A DNA stretch of 64,000 bases from positions 248,001-312,000 of the forward strand of contig NZ_VKCZ01000008.1 of the NCBI RefSeq assembly GCF_009299835.1, given 5' to 3'. Each line of letters opens with the position of its first letter. The first letter of the stretch is position 1. Positions 44,419-52,856 of the stretch are shown piece after piece. The notes beneath the pieces are model-generated. The model ran no database searches. It saw nothing but the letters and a program-made list of their open reading frames with translations, and was not told the DNA's origin. The DNA comes from Microlunatus speluncae (GTDB lineage Bacteria > Actinomycetota > Actinomycetes > Propionibacteriales > Propionibacteriaceae). The position numbers and the translations under genes are program-made.

Positions 44419-44633
44419 CGACCCGGGGAGGCGACCCGGCCGACGACCGGCGCTTCGAGTTCAGCCTCCAGGTCGGTCAACTCCGCGATGCCGTCGATCA
44501 TCGCCCCCTTCTGTTTCGAGGCGATCAGCCGGCGCAGCGCCAGGTCGAGGACGGCCCGATTCGTCTTCTTGCCGGTGAGCGCCCTGGCACGCTCGATCAG
44601 TTGCGGATCCAGGTCGACACTGGTCATCGCCAC
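44415..44633 (-). CDS. VapB-type antitoxin
   Basis: 72 residues from GTG 44633 (GAGGAGG at a 6-bp distance; the ATG two codons later is less well placed). The N-terminal ribbon-helix-helix motif MTSVDLDPQLIERARALTGKKTNRAVLDLALRRLI is typical of VapB type II antitoxins. The C-terminal tail (IAELTDLEAELEAP) should bind VapC. Two direct TATATGA repeats just upstream (44649-44667) are a likely operator. Autorepression with VapC is expected. Confidence 0.88.
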   Translation of the reverse strand: MAMTSVDLDPQLIERARALTGKKTNRAVLDLALRRLIASKQKGAMIDGIAELTDLEAELEAPVVGRVASPGR

Positions 44634-44648
44634 GGTGCACCTCCTCGT

Positions 44649-44667
44649 TATATGAGTCAGTATATGA
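44649..44667. promoter_or_regulatory. Direct-repeat operator of the VapBC pair
   Basis: TATATGA occurs at 44649-44655 and 44661-44667, 12 bp apart, directly before the ribosome site of vapB. Ribbon-helix-helix repressors bind short direct or inverted repeats of this spacing. The AT-rich repeats also contain likely -10 sequence. Confidence 0.55.
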
Positions 44668-44670
44668 CGG

Positions 44671-45495
44671 TTAGCGCGTCGCGTAGAAGGCGACGGCGGA
44701 GGAGGCGGCGACGTTGAGCGAGTCGATGCCGTTCAGCATGGGAATCGTGACCCGGAGGTCGAGTCGCCGGTCGGCGCCGGCGGTCAGGCCGTGGCCCTCG
44801 GTGCCGAAGACCAGCACCAGGTTCGGATGGTCTCGGGCGGCCAGTTCGTCCAGCGTGATCGCGCCCTCGCCGAGGGTCATGCCGGCAACGACGTAGCCCG
44901 AGTCTCGCAGTAACCGCAGACCGTCGGGCCATGGGTCGATCCGGGCCCACGGCACCTGGAAAACGGCGCCCATGCTGACCTTGATCGACCGGCGATACAG
45001 CGGATCCGCGCAGCGCGGCGACACCAGCACGGCATCGACGCCGAGTGCCGCGGCCGACCGGAACACGGCTCCGACGTTGGTGTGATCGACGAGATCCTCC
45101 AGGACGGCGATCCTCGATCGCGTCCGGTGCGGAGTCGAGCGGGCAGCGGTCAGCAGGTCGGCGACCGGCCGCGGCGGCCGGCGGTGCAGCGAGGCCAGCG
45201 CGCCGCGGTGCACGTGGAAGCCGGTCACCTGCTCGGCCAACTCCTCGCTGACCAGGTAGACCGGAGCCTCCGGACAGCGCTCGATCACGTCCCGCAGGGA
45301 GGCCAGCCAGCGCTCGGCCAGCAGGAAGGAGCGCGGCCGGTAGCCGGCCTCGACCGCCCGCCGGATCACCTTCTCCCCCTCCGCGATGAACAGGCCCTCG
45401 GCCGATTCCAGTGACTTGCGCAGGTTGACCTCGCGCAGCCGGACGTAGTCGGCCAGCCGGGGGTCGTCGGCCGCGCTGATCGGTTCCTGGTTCAT
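44671..45495 (-). CDS. TrmH/SpoU-family RNA 2'-O-methyltransferase
   Basis: 274 residues from ATG 45495, overlapping the stop of the winged-helix gene (TGATG). The N-terminal substrate-binding domain (about 1-110) has SAEGLFIAEGEKVIRRAVEAGYRPRSFLLAERW. The SPOUT knot has motif 1 LEDLVDHTNVGAVFRSAAALG, motif 2 LVLVFGTEGHGL and motif 3 IPMLNGIDSLNVAASSAVAFYATR. It methylates ribose 2'-O in rRNA or tRNA; the exact nucleotide cannot be read. Its end is 37 bp from the vapB start. Confidence 0.92.
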   Translation of the reverse strand: MNQEPISAADDPRLADYVRLREVNLRKSLESAEGLFIAEGEKVIRRAVEAGYRPRSFLLAERWLASLRDVIERCPEAPVYLVSEELAEQVTGFHVHRGALASLHRRPPRPVADLLTAARSTPHRTRSRIAVLEDLVDHTNVGAVFRSAAALGVDAVLVSPRCADPLYRRSIKVSMGAVFQVPWARIDPWPDGLRLLRDSGYVVAGMTLGEGAITLDELAARDHPNLVLVFGTEGHGLTAGADRRLDLRVTIPMLNGIDSLNVAASSAVAFYATR

Positions 45496-46508
45496 CAGGC
45501 CGCCGAGACGTCGAGGGTCATGGTGGCACGGTCCACCCCGGTGACAGCGGGAATCGGCATGCTCAGCGCCTCGGCCTCGACCGCGGCCCGGGTCTCGGGG
45601 GCCAGCGGGCCGGGCACTCGGAGCAGCACCCGGCCGCCGCGCCGGCCCCAGGCGCCGACGATCTCGCCGCCGACCAGCAGGCCGCCCGGGTGGAAGGTGT
45701 CGTGCAGGTCGGACAGCCGACGCTGCCCCGGGCCGACGAACAGCGCCGTCCGGTCCTGGCCGAGCAGCCGCAGGTCGGAAGTGACCAGGAACCGGGCCGA
45801 TCCCGGGTCGGCGACCGCTTCGATCGGGTCGGGATCCCGCAGCGCCGGCTCGTCCGCGGCCAGGATCCAGGCCCGTCGGCCGTCGAGATCGACCTCGACC
45901 AGTTCCGGCTCCACCTCGTCCCAGACCTGCCGGGCGTCGGCGGCCGCCATTCCCGCCCACCAGGCGAAGGCGGCCGGGGTCGTCGGGCCGAAGCCGGTCA
46001 GATGGCGGCGGCAGAGCTCGCGCCGGGCGTGGCCCGGATCGATCCGGGGCCGCTCGACCTCACGAAAATAGAGGGCGCTGGTGGTCCAGCGGAGCGCAAT
46101 CCGGCCGGTGGCGCAGGCCTCCCGGAGCCCGTCGGCTCCGCCCTTCGCCTCGCCACCGGCCAGGTCCCGGCAGATCCGGTCGGCCGTGGCGTCCAGCCGG
46201 CTCCGGACGTCAGGATCGAGCGGCAACCGGCCGACGGTGAAGATGCCGAAGTCGGCTTCGGGCAGCACAAAGACCGCCGCCCGAGGACTGTAGGTCTGGA
46301 TCAGGCCGGGGGCGGCCCAGGCCTCCGGCTCGCAGTCGGCGACCCGGGCGTGCAACCCGAGCAACGCGTCCCGCGGCGCCGAGTCCTGCAACCCGAACCG
46401 GGCGCCGCTGACGTACGCCCCGGCGGGCAGGCGTTCGATCAGCCGATTGGCCCCGAGCCGGTACGCAACCGCCTGCCGGCGCGTGACCGAGAGTCCCGCC
46501 ATCCTCAC
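45495..46508 (-). CDS. Winged-helix DNA-binding domain protein (AlkZ/HTH_42 type)
   Basis: 337 residues (ATG at 46508; a second at 46502). It matches the PF06224 winged-helix fold: VTRRQAVAYRLGANRLIERLP at the start, then HARVADCEPEAWAAPGLIQTYSPRAAVFVLPEADFGIFTVGRLP and TGFGPTTPAAFAWWAG. The C-terminal part has DTFHPGGLLVGGEIVGAWGRRGGRVLLRV. Known members (AlkZ) are DNA glycosylases that remove interstrand crosslinks through a Q-x-Q motif. I see no obvious QxQ, so activity is open. It is co-translated with the TrmH-type methyltransferase. Confidence 0.82.
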   Translation of the reverse strand: MRMAGLSVTRRQAVAYRLGANRLIERLPAGAYVSGARFGLQDSAPRDALLGLHARVADCEPEAWAAPGLIQTYSPRAAVFVLPEADFGIFTVGRLPLDPDVRSRLDATADRICRDLAGGEAKGGADGLREACATGRIALRWTTSALYFREVERPRIDPGHARRELCRRHLTGFGPTTPAAFAWWAGMAAADARQVWDEVEPELVEVDLDGRRAWILAADEPALRDPDPIEAVADPGSARFLVTSDLRLLGQDRTALFVGPGQRRLSDLHDTFHPGGLLVGGEIVGAWGRRGGRVLLRVPGPLAPETRAAVEAEALSMPIPAVTGVDRATMTLDVSAA

Positions 46509-46566
46509 CCATCCTAGAAAGGCTCAAGTCTTGCGTCATCCGAAAGAAAGGAACTAGCCTTTCCCC

Positions 46567-47172
46567 ATGCCGTACGTGCTCACCGTCGATCAGATCTCGT
46601 CCCGGACCGGCCCCGACCTGGTCGAGCAGAGGCTGAGGCGACTGAGTGTAGACACCGTGCTCGGCTTCGCCCGGACGGTCGGCGACGAGTTCCAGGGAGT
46701 GCTGGAGCAGCCGCTGTCGGTGGTCCGTGCGATCTTGGAACTCATGCGGGACGGCGGCTGGCACATCGGGCTCGGCATCGGCCCGGTGGAGACGCCGCTG
46801 CCGGCGGAGCCGCGGCAGGCCCGCGGCCCGGCCTTCCTGCTGGCCCGAAACGCCGTCGAGGCGGCGAAACGCGAGCCCGATCATGTCCGCGTCCTGGCCG
46901 GCCCCGCCGCCGAGCAGGAGGCCGCGGACGCCGAGGTGGTGCTGCGGCTGGTCGCCACGGTCCGGGATCGCCGCTCGGAGCAGGGCTGGCAGGCCGTCGA
47001 CGAGATGCGCGGCGGAGCCACCATGCAACAGGCGGCCGACCGGCTCGGGATCACCCGGCAGGCGGTCGGCCAACGGCTGCGGGCCGCCAACTGGGCGGTC
47101 GAACGGGACACGCCACCGGTCCTGGCCCGGCTGTTGGAGCGGGCCGAGCAGGCCTCGGAGAAGGAGAGTTGA
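46567..47172 (+). CDS. SatD-like HTH protein
   Basis: 201 residues. The N-terminal part has a SatD-family feel: VLTVDQISSRTGPDLVEQRL, then VLGFARTVGDEFQGVLEQPLSVVRAILELMRDGGWHIGLGIG, as in the stress-associated SatD proteins. The C-terminal part is a clear helix-turn-helix (ATMQQAADRLGITRQAVGQRLRAANWAVERD, about residues 155-185). It is followed after 2 bp by a membrane protein gene and diverges from the winged-helix gene. Role unknown. Family call is moderate, the HTH is firm. Confidence 0.7.
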   Translation: MPYVLTVDQISSRTGPDLVEQRLRRLSVDTVLGFARTVGDEFQGVLEQPLSVVRAILELMRDGGWHIGLGIGPVETPLPAEPRQARGPAFLLARNAVEAAKREPDHVRVLAGPAAEQEAADAEVVLRLVATVRDRRSEQGWQAVDEMRGGATMQQAADRLGITRQAVGQRLRAANWAVERDTPPVLARLLERAEQASEKES

Positions 47173-47174
47173 TC

Positions 47175-47753
47175 ATGACGCCACTGCTGCTGGGGCTGTT
47201 CGGCTCGCTCGTCGTCTCCGCCGCCGCCGGGGTGGTCTGGCGGCTGCGCGAGCGGCCCACCCCGCCGCCGCTGATCCTGACCCGAACCGGAGTCGGCGTG
47301 ATCATCATCGCCGTGGCCGGCGCGGCCCAGGTCGGCCTGGCGATCCTGGCCTACACCGCGCCGCCGGCCACCCCGGTGATCGCCTGGTTCGGTCTCGGCT
47401 GCACCGCCGTCTCCGCGGTGATCACCGGCGGCGCCGTCACCGACGTCATCCTCGGCCTGGCCGACACGACCACACCGACCACGGTGATCGGTCCGGCCGG
47501 GGCCCGGATCAGGCGCGAGCTCCTCCGCGGTGGCACCTGGATCGGCATCCTGGAACGGATCGGCATCCTGGCCGCCCTGCTCACCTGGCGCGAGGGTGTC
47601 GCCCTGATCCTCGCGATCAAGGGCCTGGCCCGCTATCCCGAACTCAAGGCCGGCCCGACCTCCGGCGCCGCGGAGCGGTTCATCATCGGCACCTTGATCA
47701 GCTTCGGCTGGGCAGCAGGCTGTTCCGGCATCGGCTGGCTGATCTTGAACTGA
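47175..47753 (+). CDS. Membrane protein paired with SatD-like HTH protein
   Basis: 192 residues from ATG 47175, with AAGGAG 8 bp upstream. Five or so hydrophobic segments: LLLGLFGSLVVSAAAGVVW, GVGVIIIAVAGAAQVGLAILAY, VIAWFGLGCTAVSAVITGGAV, GILAALLTWREGVALILAI and ISFGWAAGCSGIGWLIL. The stretch REGVALILAIKGLARYPELKAG followed by AERFIIGTLISFG recurs in membrane partners of SatD proteins as far as I recall. It starts 2 bp after the SatD-like gene ends, so the two form an operon, ending at the hairpin at 47771. Confidence 0.7.
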   Translation: MTPLLLGLFGSLVVSAAAGVVWRLRERPTPPPLILTRTGVGVIIIAVAGAAQVGLAILAYTAPPATPVIAWFGLGCTAVSAVITGGAVTDVILGLADTTTPTTVIGPAGARIRRELLRGGTWIGILERIGILAALLTWREGVALILAIKGLARYPELKAGPTSGAAERFIIGTLISFGWAAGCSGIGWLILN

Positions 47754-47770
47754 TCGGCCCGTAACGCGAA

Positions 47771-47810
47771 GATCCCCGGCCCGGTGCCTGCTGGCACCGG
47801 ACCGGGGATC
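47771..47810. terminator. Bidirectional hairpin terminator
   Basis: GATCCCCGGCCCGGTGCC (47771-47788) pairs with 47793-47810 around a TGCT loop: 18 bp with one mismatch. It lies between two convergent genes (stops at 47753 and 47821) and is the strongest hairpin of its size in this region. There is no T-tract, as is usual in high-GC actinobacteria. Confidence 0.8.
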
Positions 47811-47820
47811 GTTCGGTCAA

Positions 47821-50800
47821 CTACTCAGACGGAGTGCCGGCCCCTCGCTTCAGCATCCGGCGACCGACCACCACGCCACCGGCGGTGAGCAGCAACAGCC
47901 CGCCGATCAAGGCGATCAGCACGTTGGGCGCTCCGGTGTCCGGCAGCTTCGCGCCATCAACCGGGTTGGTGGTGCAGGTCGGATCGCCCACGACACACTC
48001 GTCCGGCGCTTCCACGCCGGTCTCGGTGATGAAGTTCTCCAACACCCCGTCACCCTGTTCATCGGCCGGCAGCACCTCGACCGCGTAGGAGACGGTCACG
48101 GTCTGCCCCGCCGCCAGGGTGCCCACCACCGTGTACTGGATGTCGGAGTGCAGCACCTCCAGGGCCGGATCCGACGACTCCACGTAATCGATCACCCGGG
48201 CGTCGTCGAGCACGCCGCCGAGATGGTCGGTGTGATCAACTGCCGCCTCGCCCTTGCCGTCGTTCTTGAAGGTCAGCGTGTACACGACCCGCTGTCCCTC
48301 CTCGACCGCCGTGCCGGACTTCGGATCGACCGACTTGATGATGCTGAGTTGGTCGACCGGGTTGGCGGTGCAGTCATCGCCCTCGCAGGTCGGCTCCTTC
48401 GGGGTCTCCTCATCGGGATCGATCAGGAAGTTGGCCAGCAGGCCGTCACCCAACTGGTCCAGGTCGCGCACGGTGGCCGTGTAGCTCACCGTGATCGTCT
48501 GGCCCGGCTGCACCTCACCGGTGATCGAGATCCGGCCGTCGGTGACGGCGGAGACCTTGATCGCCGGGTCGGAGGACGCCGGCTGGGTGGTCAGCTCGGC
48601 ATCGTCCAGCAGGTGGTTGAGGTCGTCCACCCGGTCCACCTGGCCGGCGCCCGTGCCGTCGTTGCCGAACGTCAGTGTGTACGTGACGCGCTGGCCCGGC
48701 TTGACCGCGGTCCCCGTCGCCGGGTCGACGCTCTTGGAGTCGACGACCTCGGAGATCGGGTTGCTGGTGCACAGCGGATCGTTCTCCGCGCACGGGGTGT
48801 CCGGCTTCGGGTCCTTGCCGACGACGTTGCCGAGGCTGTTGTCGCCCCGCTCGCCGTCGGGCAGCACCTTGACCGTGTACGTCACCGTCACCGACTCACC
48901 CGGCGCCACGGTGCCGTCGACGGAGAATCGGCCATCGACAACCTCCGAAACGGTCAGGGCGTCGGCGGAGGCGGTCGGACCGGTGATCAACTCGGCGTCG
49001 TCGAGCACGCCGGACAGATCATCCTTCCAGGCGTTGACCTCAGCATCGGTCTCGCCGTCGTTGCCGAAGGTGATCGTGTAGGTGACCTCCTGGCCGGCCT
49101 TCACCACGCTGCCGTCGGCCGGGTCGACCGACTTGGCGACGTTCAACCCGGCGGCCGGGATCTGGTTCCGGCCGCACGGCTGACCGGTCTCCGGATCCAG
49201 CCCGTTCTCGTCGGCCGGGTCACAGGTCGGCGTCGGGTCGTCCGGATCCTTCGGCTGGAACGCGACGTTGATCAACTTGTGATCACCGGCAGCGTTGTAG
49301 GTCACCTGATACGTGATCGTCACCGTCTCGCCCGGCGCCAGGGCACCGGTCCAGGTGACCCGCGGCTCGGCGTACTCGGCCGCCGGATCGCGGTCGGCCT
49401 TGATCGTCGCCGGATCGACGGTCGCGTCGTCCAGCACGCCGGCCAGGTCGTCGACCACGACGGCCGGGTTGTCGGCCGAGAACGCGCCCTTGCCATCGTT
49501 GGTCGCCTTGACCGTGTAGGTCACGGTCTGGCCGACCTCGGGGATCGCCGTGGTGTCGGCGGTCTTTTCGATCTTCAGCTTCGGCAGGTCCAGCGTCGTG
49601 CTGTCGCAGGGCAGACCGGTCTTCGGATCCTTGCCGTTCTCGGCACATTCAGCCGGCGGCGGCGGCGCCGGCTGGCACGCCTCGTCGGCCGGATCGCAGT
49701 CCGGCTGGAATGCGACGTTGATCAACTGGGCGTCACCGGCCCCGGTGAGCGTCACCGAGTAGCTGATCGTGATCTTGCCACCCGGCTCGATCGCGCCGCG
49801 CCAGGTGAGGTCGGTCCCGTCGACGGTCGCCTCGCCGGCCGACGCGGTCACGTCGCCGTTGTAGGTGGCGTCGTCGAGCACACCCGACAGGTCGTCGGAG
49901 ACGATCGCCGGGGCGTCGTCGGTGAACGGCGACGATCCGGTGTTGGACACCGTGACCGTGTAGTTCACTGTGTCACCGATCCGGGTGGCCGCAGTGGCGT
50001 CCGACGTCTTCTCGATCGCCAGCTCGCGGTCGTACACGACGTAGTCCTCGACCTCACCGGCCGCGGCGGCCCCGAGCGGAGACCGCTCGACGCTCGCGCC
50101 GGGGAAGATCCGGAACCGGGCATAGGTCGTGTCCGACCCGGTCGCCTCCGGGAACTCCAGCGAGTAGGCGGCGGTGCCACTGTTCGCCGGTACGGCCGCC
50201 GTGACGAGCTCGCCGGCGTCGAAGGTGCCGTTGCCGTCCAGGTCGATCCAGCCCGCCAGGGTGGCCGGCTGGCCGGTCGTGTTGGTGGCGGTCACCGACA
50301 CCGTGGTCGGCCCGGTCTGGGCCAGCTGCAGCGGCTGGGTGACGCAGTCCTCGTCGGCGACGTCGGCGGTGTCGTCACCGTCGGCATCGTCTCCGGGGAC
50401 CCCGTCGGCGTCGATGTCGATCTTGCTGCCGAGCATCAACGGAGCGGTGTCGGACTCGACGTCGATCCCGGGGATCGAGTGCCGCGGTCCGTTGCCGGCC
50501 AGCGTGCTGCCGTAGCTCTCCGGTGCATCACCGAAGTCGATCGGGATCGGCGCCTCGGCGCAGCGAGCGCCGTCGTTGGTGCCGGAGGACGGCCCGTCGG
50601 AGAACTTCTGCGCCTTGCCGGCCGCGACGTCGACCCGGAAGATCTGACCGGTCTTGTTGTCGGAGCCGTACAGGAAGCCGTTCGGGTCCGCGTAGACGGC
50701 GCCGAAGGTGTTGCCACCGAGGGGGCCGAGGTTGGCCGTCACGGAGCGCTGACGGGTCGTCCGGTCGAACTTCAGCAGGATGGCGTCCGAGCCGTCGATG

Positions 50801-52509
50801 CCGAGGCCCCAGAACGCGCCGGTGCCGGGGACATAGGCCCAGTCGGCGCCGGTGTTGTCGACGCTGGCCGGTGGCGGTGCGTCGCCCTGCTCGACAATGG
50901 TTCCGTAGCTGTCGGAGCCGGGGACGAGGTCGACCACCCACCAGGTCAGCCCGTCGGTCAGCCAGTAGTGGCCGGTCTCGTCGATGTCACCGACGACGAC
51001 CTGCGGCAGGCCTTCCGGCCAGCCGATCTCGACGGCGCTGGCGTCGCCGCCGACGCGGACGATGGTCTGATTCTGCAGGTCGAGACCGTAGATGTAGTCG
51101 TCCAGCCCGTTGTAGCCGATCGCGTTGACCTTACGGTCCTGCAGGGTGCCGAGCGTCGTCGCGGCACCGGTGACGATGTCGATCCCGATCACCCGGGTCG
51201 GGCCGTCCGGGTACTGGAACAGGATGCCCTGCGGCGAGCAGGCGAAGTCCTCCTGCTCCTCGAAGGTCACCGAGGAATTGCCCGGCAGGTCGAGGCCGAC
51301 CGGGTCAGAGATGTCGTCCGGGCCGTTCTCGTACGTGCCGGCGGTGTCGGAGGTGACGTCGACGGTGATCGTGCAGGACTGGGCCCCGACGGCCAGTTGG
51401 CCGTTCGCGACCGAGATGGTCGAGCCGTCGTCGCCGATCGTGGTCTCCGCCGTGCAGCTGCCGCCGATCTTGGCCGGCGTGGCGGCGACCAGGCCGTCGG
51501 CCAGGGTGTCGGTGAACGACCAGCCGTTCTTGGCGCCGAGCTCGCTGGTGTTGGTCACCGTGAAGGTCAGGGTGGAGGTGCCGCCGACCAGCGCCTTCTC
51601 CGGCGTGAACGCCTTGTCCAGCTGGGGCGTCACGTCGAGCACGCGGATGTTGTCGTACGCGCCGTCGTTTCCGCCGCCGTTGCCGTTCTCGTTGCGCAGC
51701 ACGATGCCGAAGTCACCGCCGGACAACAGCAGGGACGAGTCGCCCGGGAACGTGCCCGCGCGGGTCGACCTGGGGGTTCCCTCCTGCGCGGTGCCGGTGA
51801 CCTCGGTCGCCCGCGCATCGGTGCACGGATCGATCGCCGCACCGGACATCGCATGTTCGCCCTGATCGTCCTCCAGGTAGAACCGGAGCTTGGGGTGCGT
51901 CGCGAAGCAGTTCATCGCCACCGCGTCGACCGAGAAGGTGACGAACCGGTTGTCGGTCTCGAGGCTCAGCGGCTCGGTGGTGCGGAACTGCACCAGGTTG
52001 TTGGCACCGTCGCCGGAGGTGAACGACGCGGCCGCGCCGTTGAGCGACGGATCCGTCGCGCCGGCGTGCTGACCGAGCGCGTCGGCCAAAGCAGTGAGCG
52101 ACTGATAGACGGCGATGCCGTTGGACTCGGGACGGCCGGGGCCGTTGCAGTCGCCGGTGAGCCGTGGGCTGGTCCGGTCGATGATGAATCCGTTGCACAG
52201 CACCCGGTTCTGCCAGAAGGCGTCAGACGTGTACGCCGTGCCTTCGTCGCCGGTGTAGTCGCCGAGCAGCGTGTTGGCGCCATCGTCGGTGTTTTCGAAG
52301 TCCTCCTGGTAGAGGACGGTCGGCTCACCCGGCGTGCCGGGATTCCCCGGTTCGGCCGCGGCCGGCGTGGGCGCGGAGCCGAACGCGATCAGGCCGGCCA
52401 GCAGGGCGAGCGACAAGACGGTGGACAGGAAGCGGAAACGGGCCGAGGGGCCTCGCTCCCGGCGGCGCCTCCGGGCGCGCGCCAGGGGTGATCCGGGCAG
52501 GCTGAACAA
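47821..52509 (-). CDS. LPXTG cell-wall-anchored protein with DUF11-like repeats
   Basis: 1562 residues; start TTG 52509 with GGAGG 6 bp upstream. A long signal peptide (FLSTVLSLALLAGLIAFGS, cleavage near AAAEPG at about 54) is followed by a lectin-like region with NRFVTFSVDAVAMNCF (about 60-280). Next come a DUF11-like domain (STLTFTVTNTSELGAKNG), a beta-propeller-like part (GYNGLDDYIYGLDLQNQTIVRVG) and a calcium-type region ending GEVEDYVVYDRELAIEKT. Five tandem repeats (about 850-1510) carry variants of VTYTITFGNDG ... DLSGVLDDA. The end is a sorting signal: LPDTG, a hydrophobic helix (LIALIGGLLLLTAGGVVVG) and RRMLKRG. It should be sortase-anchored, an adhesin or surface scaffold. Divergent LuxR gene upstream. 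Confidence 0.93.
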   Translation of the reverse strand: MFSLPGSPLARARRRRRERGPSARFRFLSTVLSLALLAGLIAFGSAPTPAAAEPGNPGTPGEPTVLYQEDFENTDDGANTLLGDYTGDEGTAYTSDAFWQNRVLCNGFIIDRTSPRLTGDCNGPGRPESNGIAVYQSLTALADALGQHAGATDPSLNGAAASFTSGDGANNLVQFRTTEPLSLETDNRFVTFSVDAVAMNCFATHPKLRFYLEDDQGEHAMSGAAIDPCTDARATEVTGTAQEGTPRSTRAGTFPGDSSLLLSGGDFGIVLRNENGNGGGNDGAYDNIRVLDVTPQLDKAFTPEKALVGGTSTLTFTVTNTSELGAKNGWSFTDTLADGLVAATPAKIGGSCTAETTIGDDGSTISVANGQLAVGAQSCTITVDVTSDTAGTYENGPDDISDPVGLDLPGNSSVTFEEQEDFACSPQGILFQYPDGPTRVIGIDIVTGAATTLGTLQDRKVNAIGYNGLDDYIYGLDLQNQTIVRVGGDASAVEIGWPEGLPQVVVGDIDETGHYWLTDGLTWWVVDLVPGSDSYGTIVEQGDAPPPASVDNTGADWAYVPGTGAFWGLGIDGSDAILLKFDRTTRQRSVTANLGPLGGNTFGAVYADPNGFLYGSDNKTGQIFRVDVAAGKAQKFSDGPSSGTNDGARCAEAPIPIDFGDAPESYGSTLAGNGPRHSIPGIDVESDTAPLMLGSKIDIDADGVPGDDADGDDTADVADEDCVTQPLQLAQTGPTTVSVTATNTTGQPATLAGWIDLDGNGTFDAGELVTAAVPANSGTAAYSLEFPEATGSDTTYARFRIFPGASVERSPLGAAAAGEVEDYVVYDRELAIEKTSDATAATRIGDTVNYTVTVSNTGSSPFTDDAPAIVSDDLSGVLDDATYNGDVTASAGEATVDGTDLTWRGAIEPGGKITISYSVTLTGAGDAQLINVAFQPDCDPADEACQPAPPPPAECAENGKDPKTGLPCDSTTLDLPKLKIEKTADTTAIPEVGQTVTYTVKATNDGKGAFSADNPAVVVDDLAGVLDDATVDPATIKADRDPAAEYAEPRVTWTGALAPGETVTITYQVTYNAAGDHKLINVAFQPKDPDDPTPTCDPADENGLDPETGQPCGRNQIPAAGLNVAKSVDPADGSVVKAGQEVTYTITFGNDGETDAEVNAWKDDLSGVLDDAELITGPTASADALTVSEVVDGRFSVDGTVAPGESVTVTYTVKVLPDGERGDNSLGNVVGKDPKPDTPCAENDPLCTSNPISEVVDSKSVDPATGTAVKPGQRVTYTLTFGNDGTGAGQVDRVDDLNHLLDDAELTTQPASSDPAIKVSAVTDGRISITGEVQPGQTITVSYTATVRDLDQLGDGLLANFLIDPDEETPKEPTCEGDDCTANPVDQLSIIKSVDPKSGTAVEEGQRVVYTLTFKNDGKGEAAVDHTDHLGGVLDDARVIDYVESSDPALEVLHSDIQYTVVGTLAAGQTVTVSYAVEVLPADEQGDGVLENFITETGVEAPDECVVGDPTCTTNPVDGAKLPDTGAPNVLIALIGGLLLLTAGGVVVGRRMLKRGAGTPSE

Positions 52510-52856
52510 TTCGATCCTCCACGACGATGCTGCCGCGGAGGGGAAGAGGGCCCGCGGGCGAGACGGTTGAGAACGTCAAACCCCCGCGAGACGTCGGGCT
52601 ATTGCTACCGGGTCCGGCCCGCCGCTGACCACTTCGGCCACCGTGCCGCTCCGGACATGATCAACAAAATAGTCAACTGGCCGGAATTCCGTGATCAACC
52701 CGGAAACCGATTCATCGGCGATGCCCGGGCCGACGATTGGGCATGAAACGGGCCGATTGCCGCCCGAAGCGACCATCGGTAGTATCCCCCAGTCAGCTGT
52801 AGATCCAGACCGGCCGGACACCCGACCGGGTCCCTGCGGGAACGGTTTACGCCACG
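52510..52856. promoter_or_regulatory. 347-bp divergent promoter region of surface protein and LuxR gene
   Basis: No gene is supported. It is markedly less GC-rich around 52655-52780 (AACAAAATAGTCAACTGG, CGGAATTCCG, GAAACCGATTCATCGG). TAGTAT near 52781-52786 is a candidate -10 for the LuxR gene. A 96-codon open frame on the reverse strand (52576-52866) has codon use unlike its neighbours and overlaps the LuxR start, so I take it as chance. Binding sites for the LuxR protein may lie here, but I see no unambiguous palindrome. Confidence 0.5.

Noticed and set aside
48148..52491. 1447-codon open frame on the forward strand, antisense to the LPXTG protein
   Set aside because: Arg/Gly/Val/Asp-rich shadow of a GC-rich gene with no domain sense. 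The reverse frame has signal peptide, repeats and LPXTG anchor.
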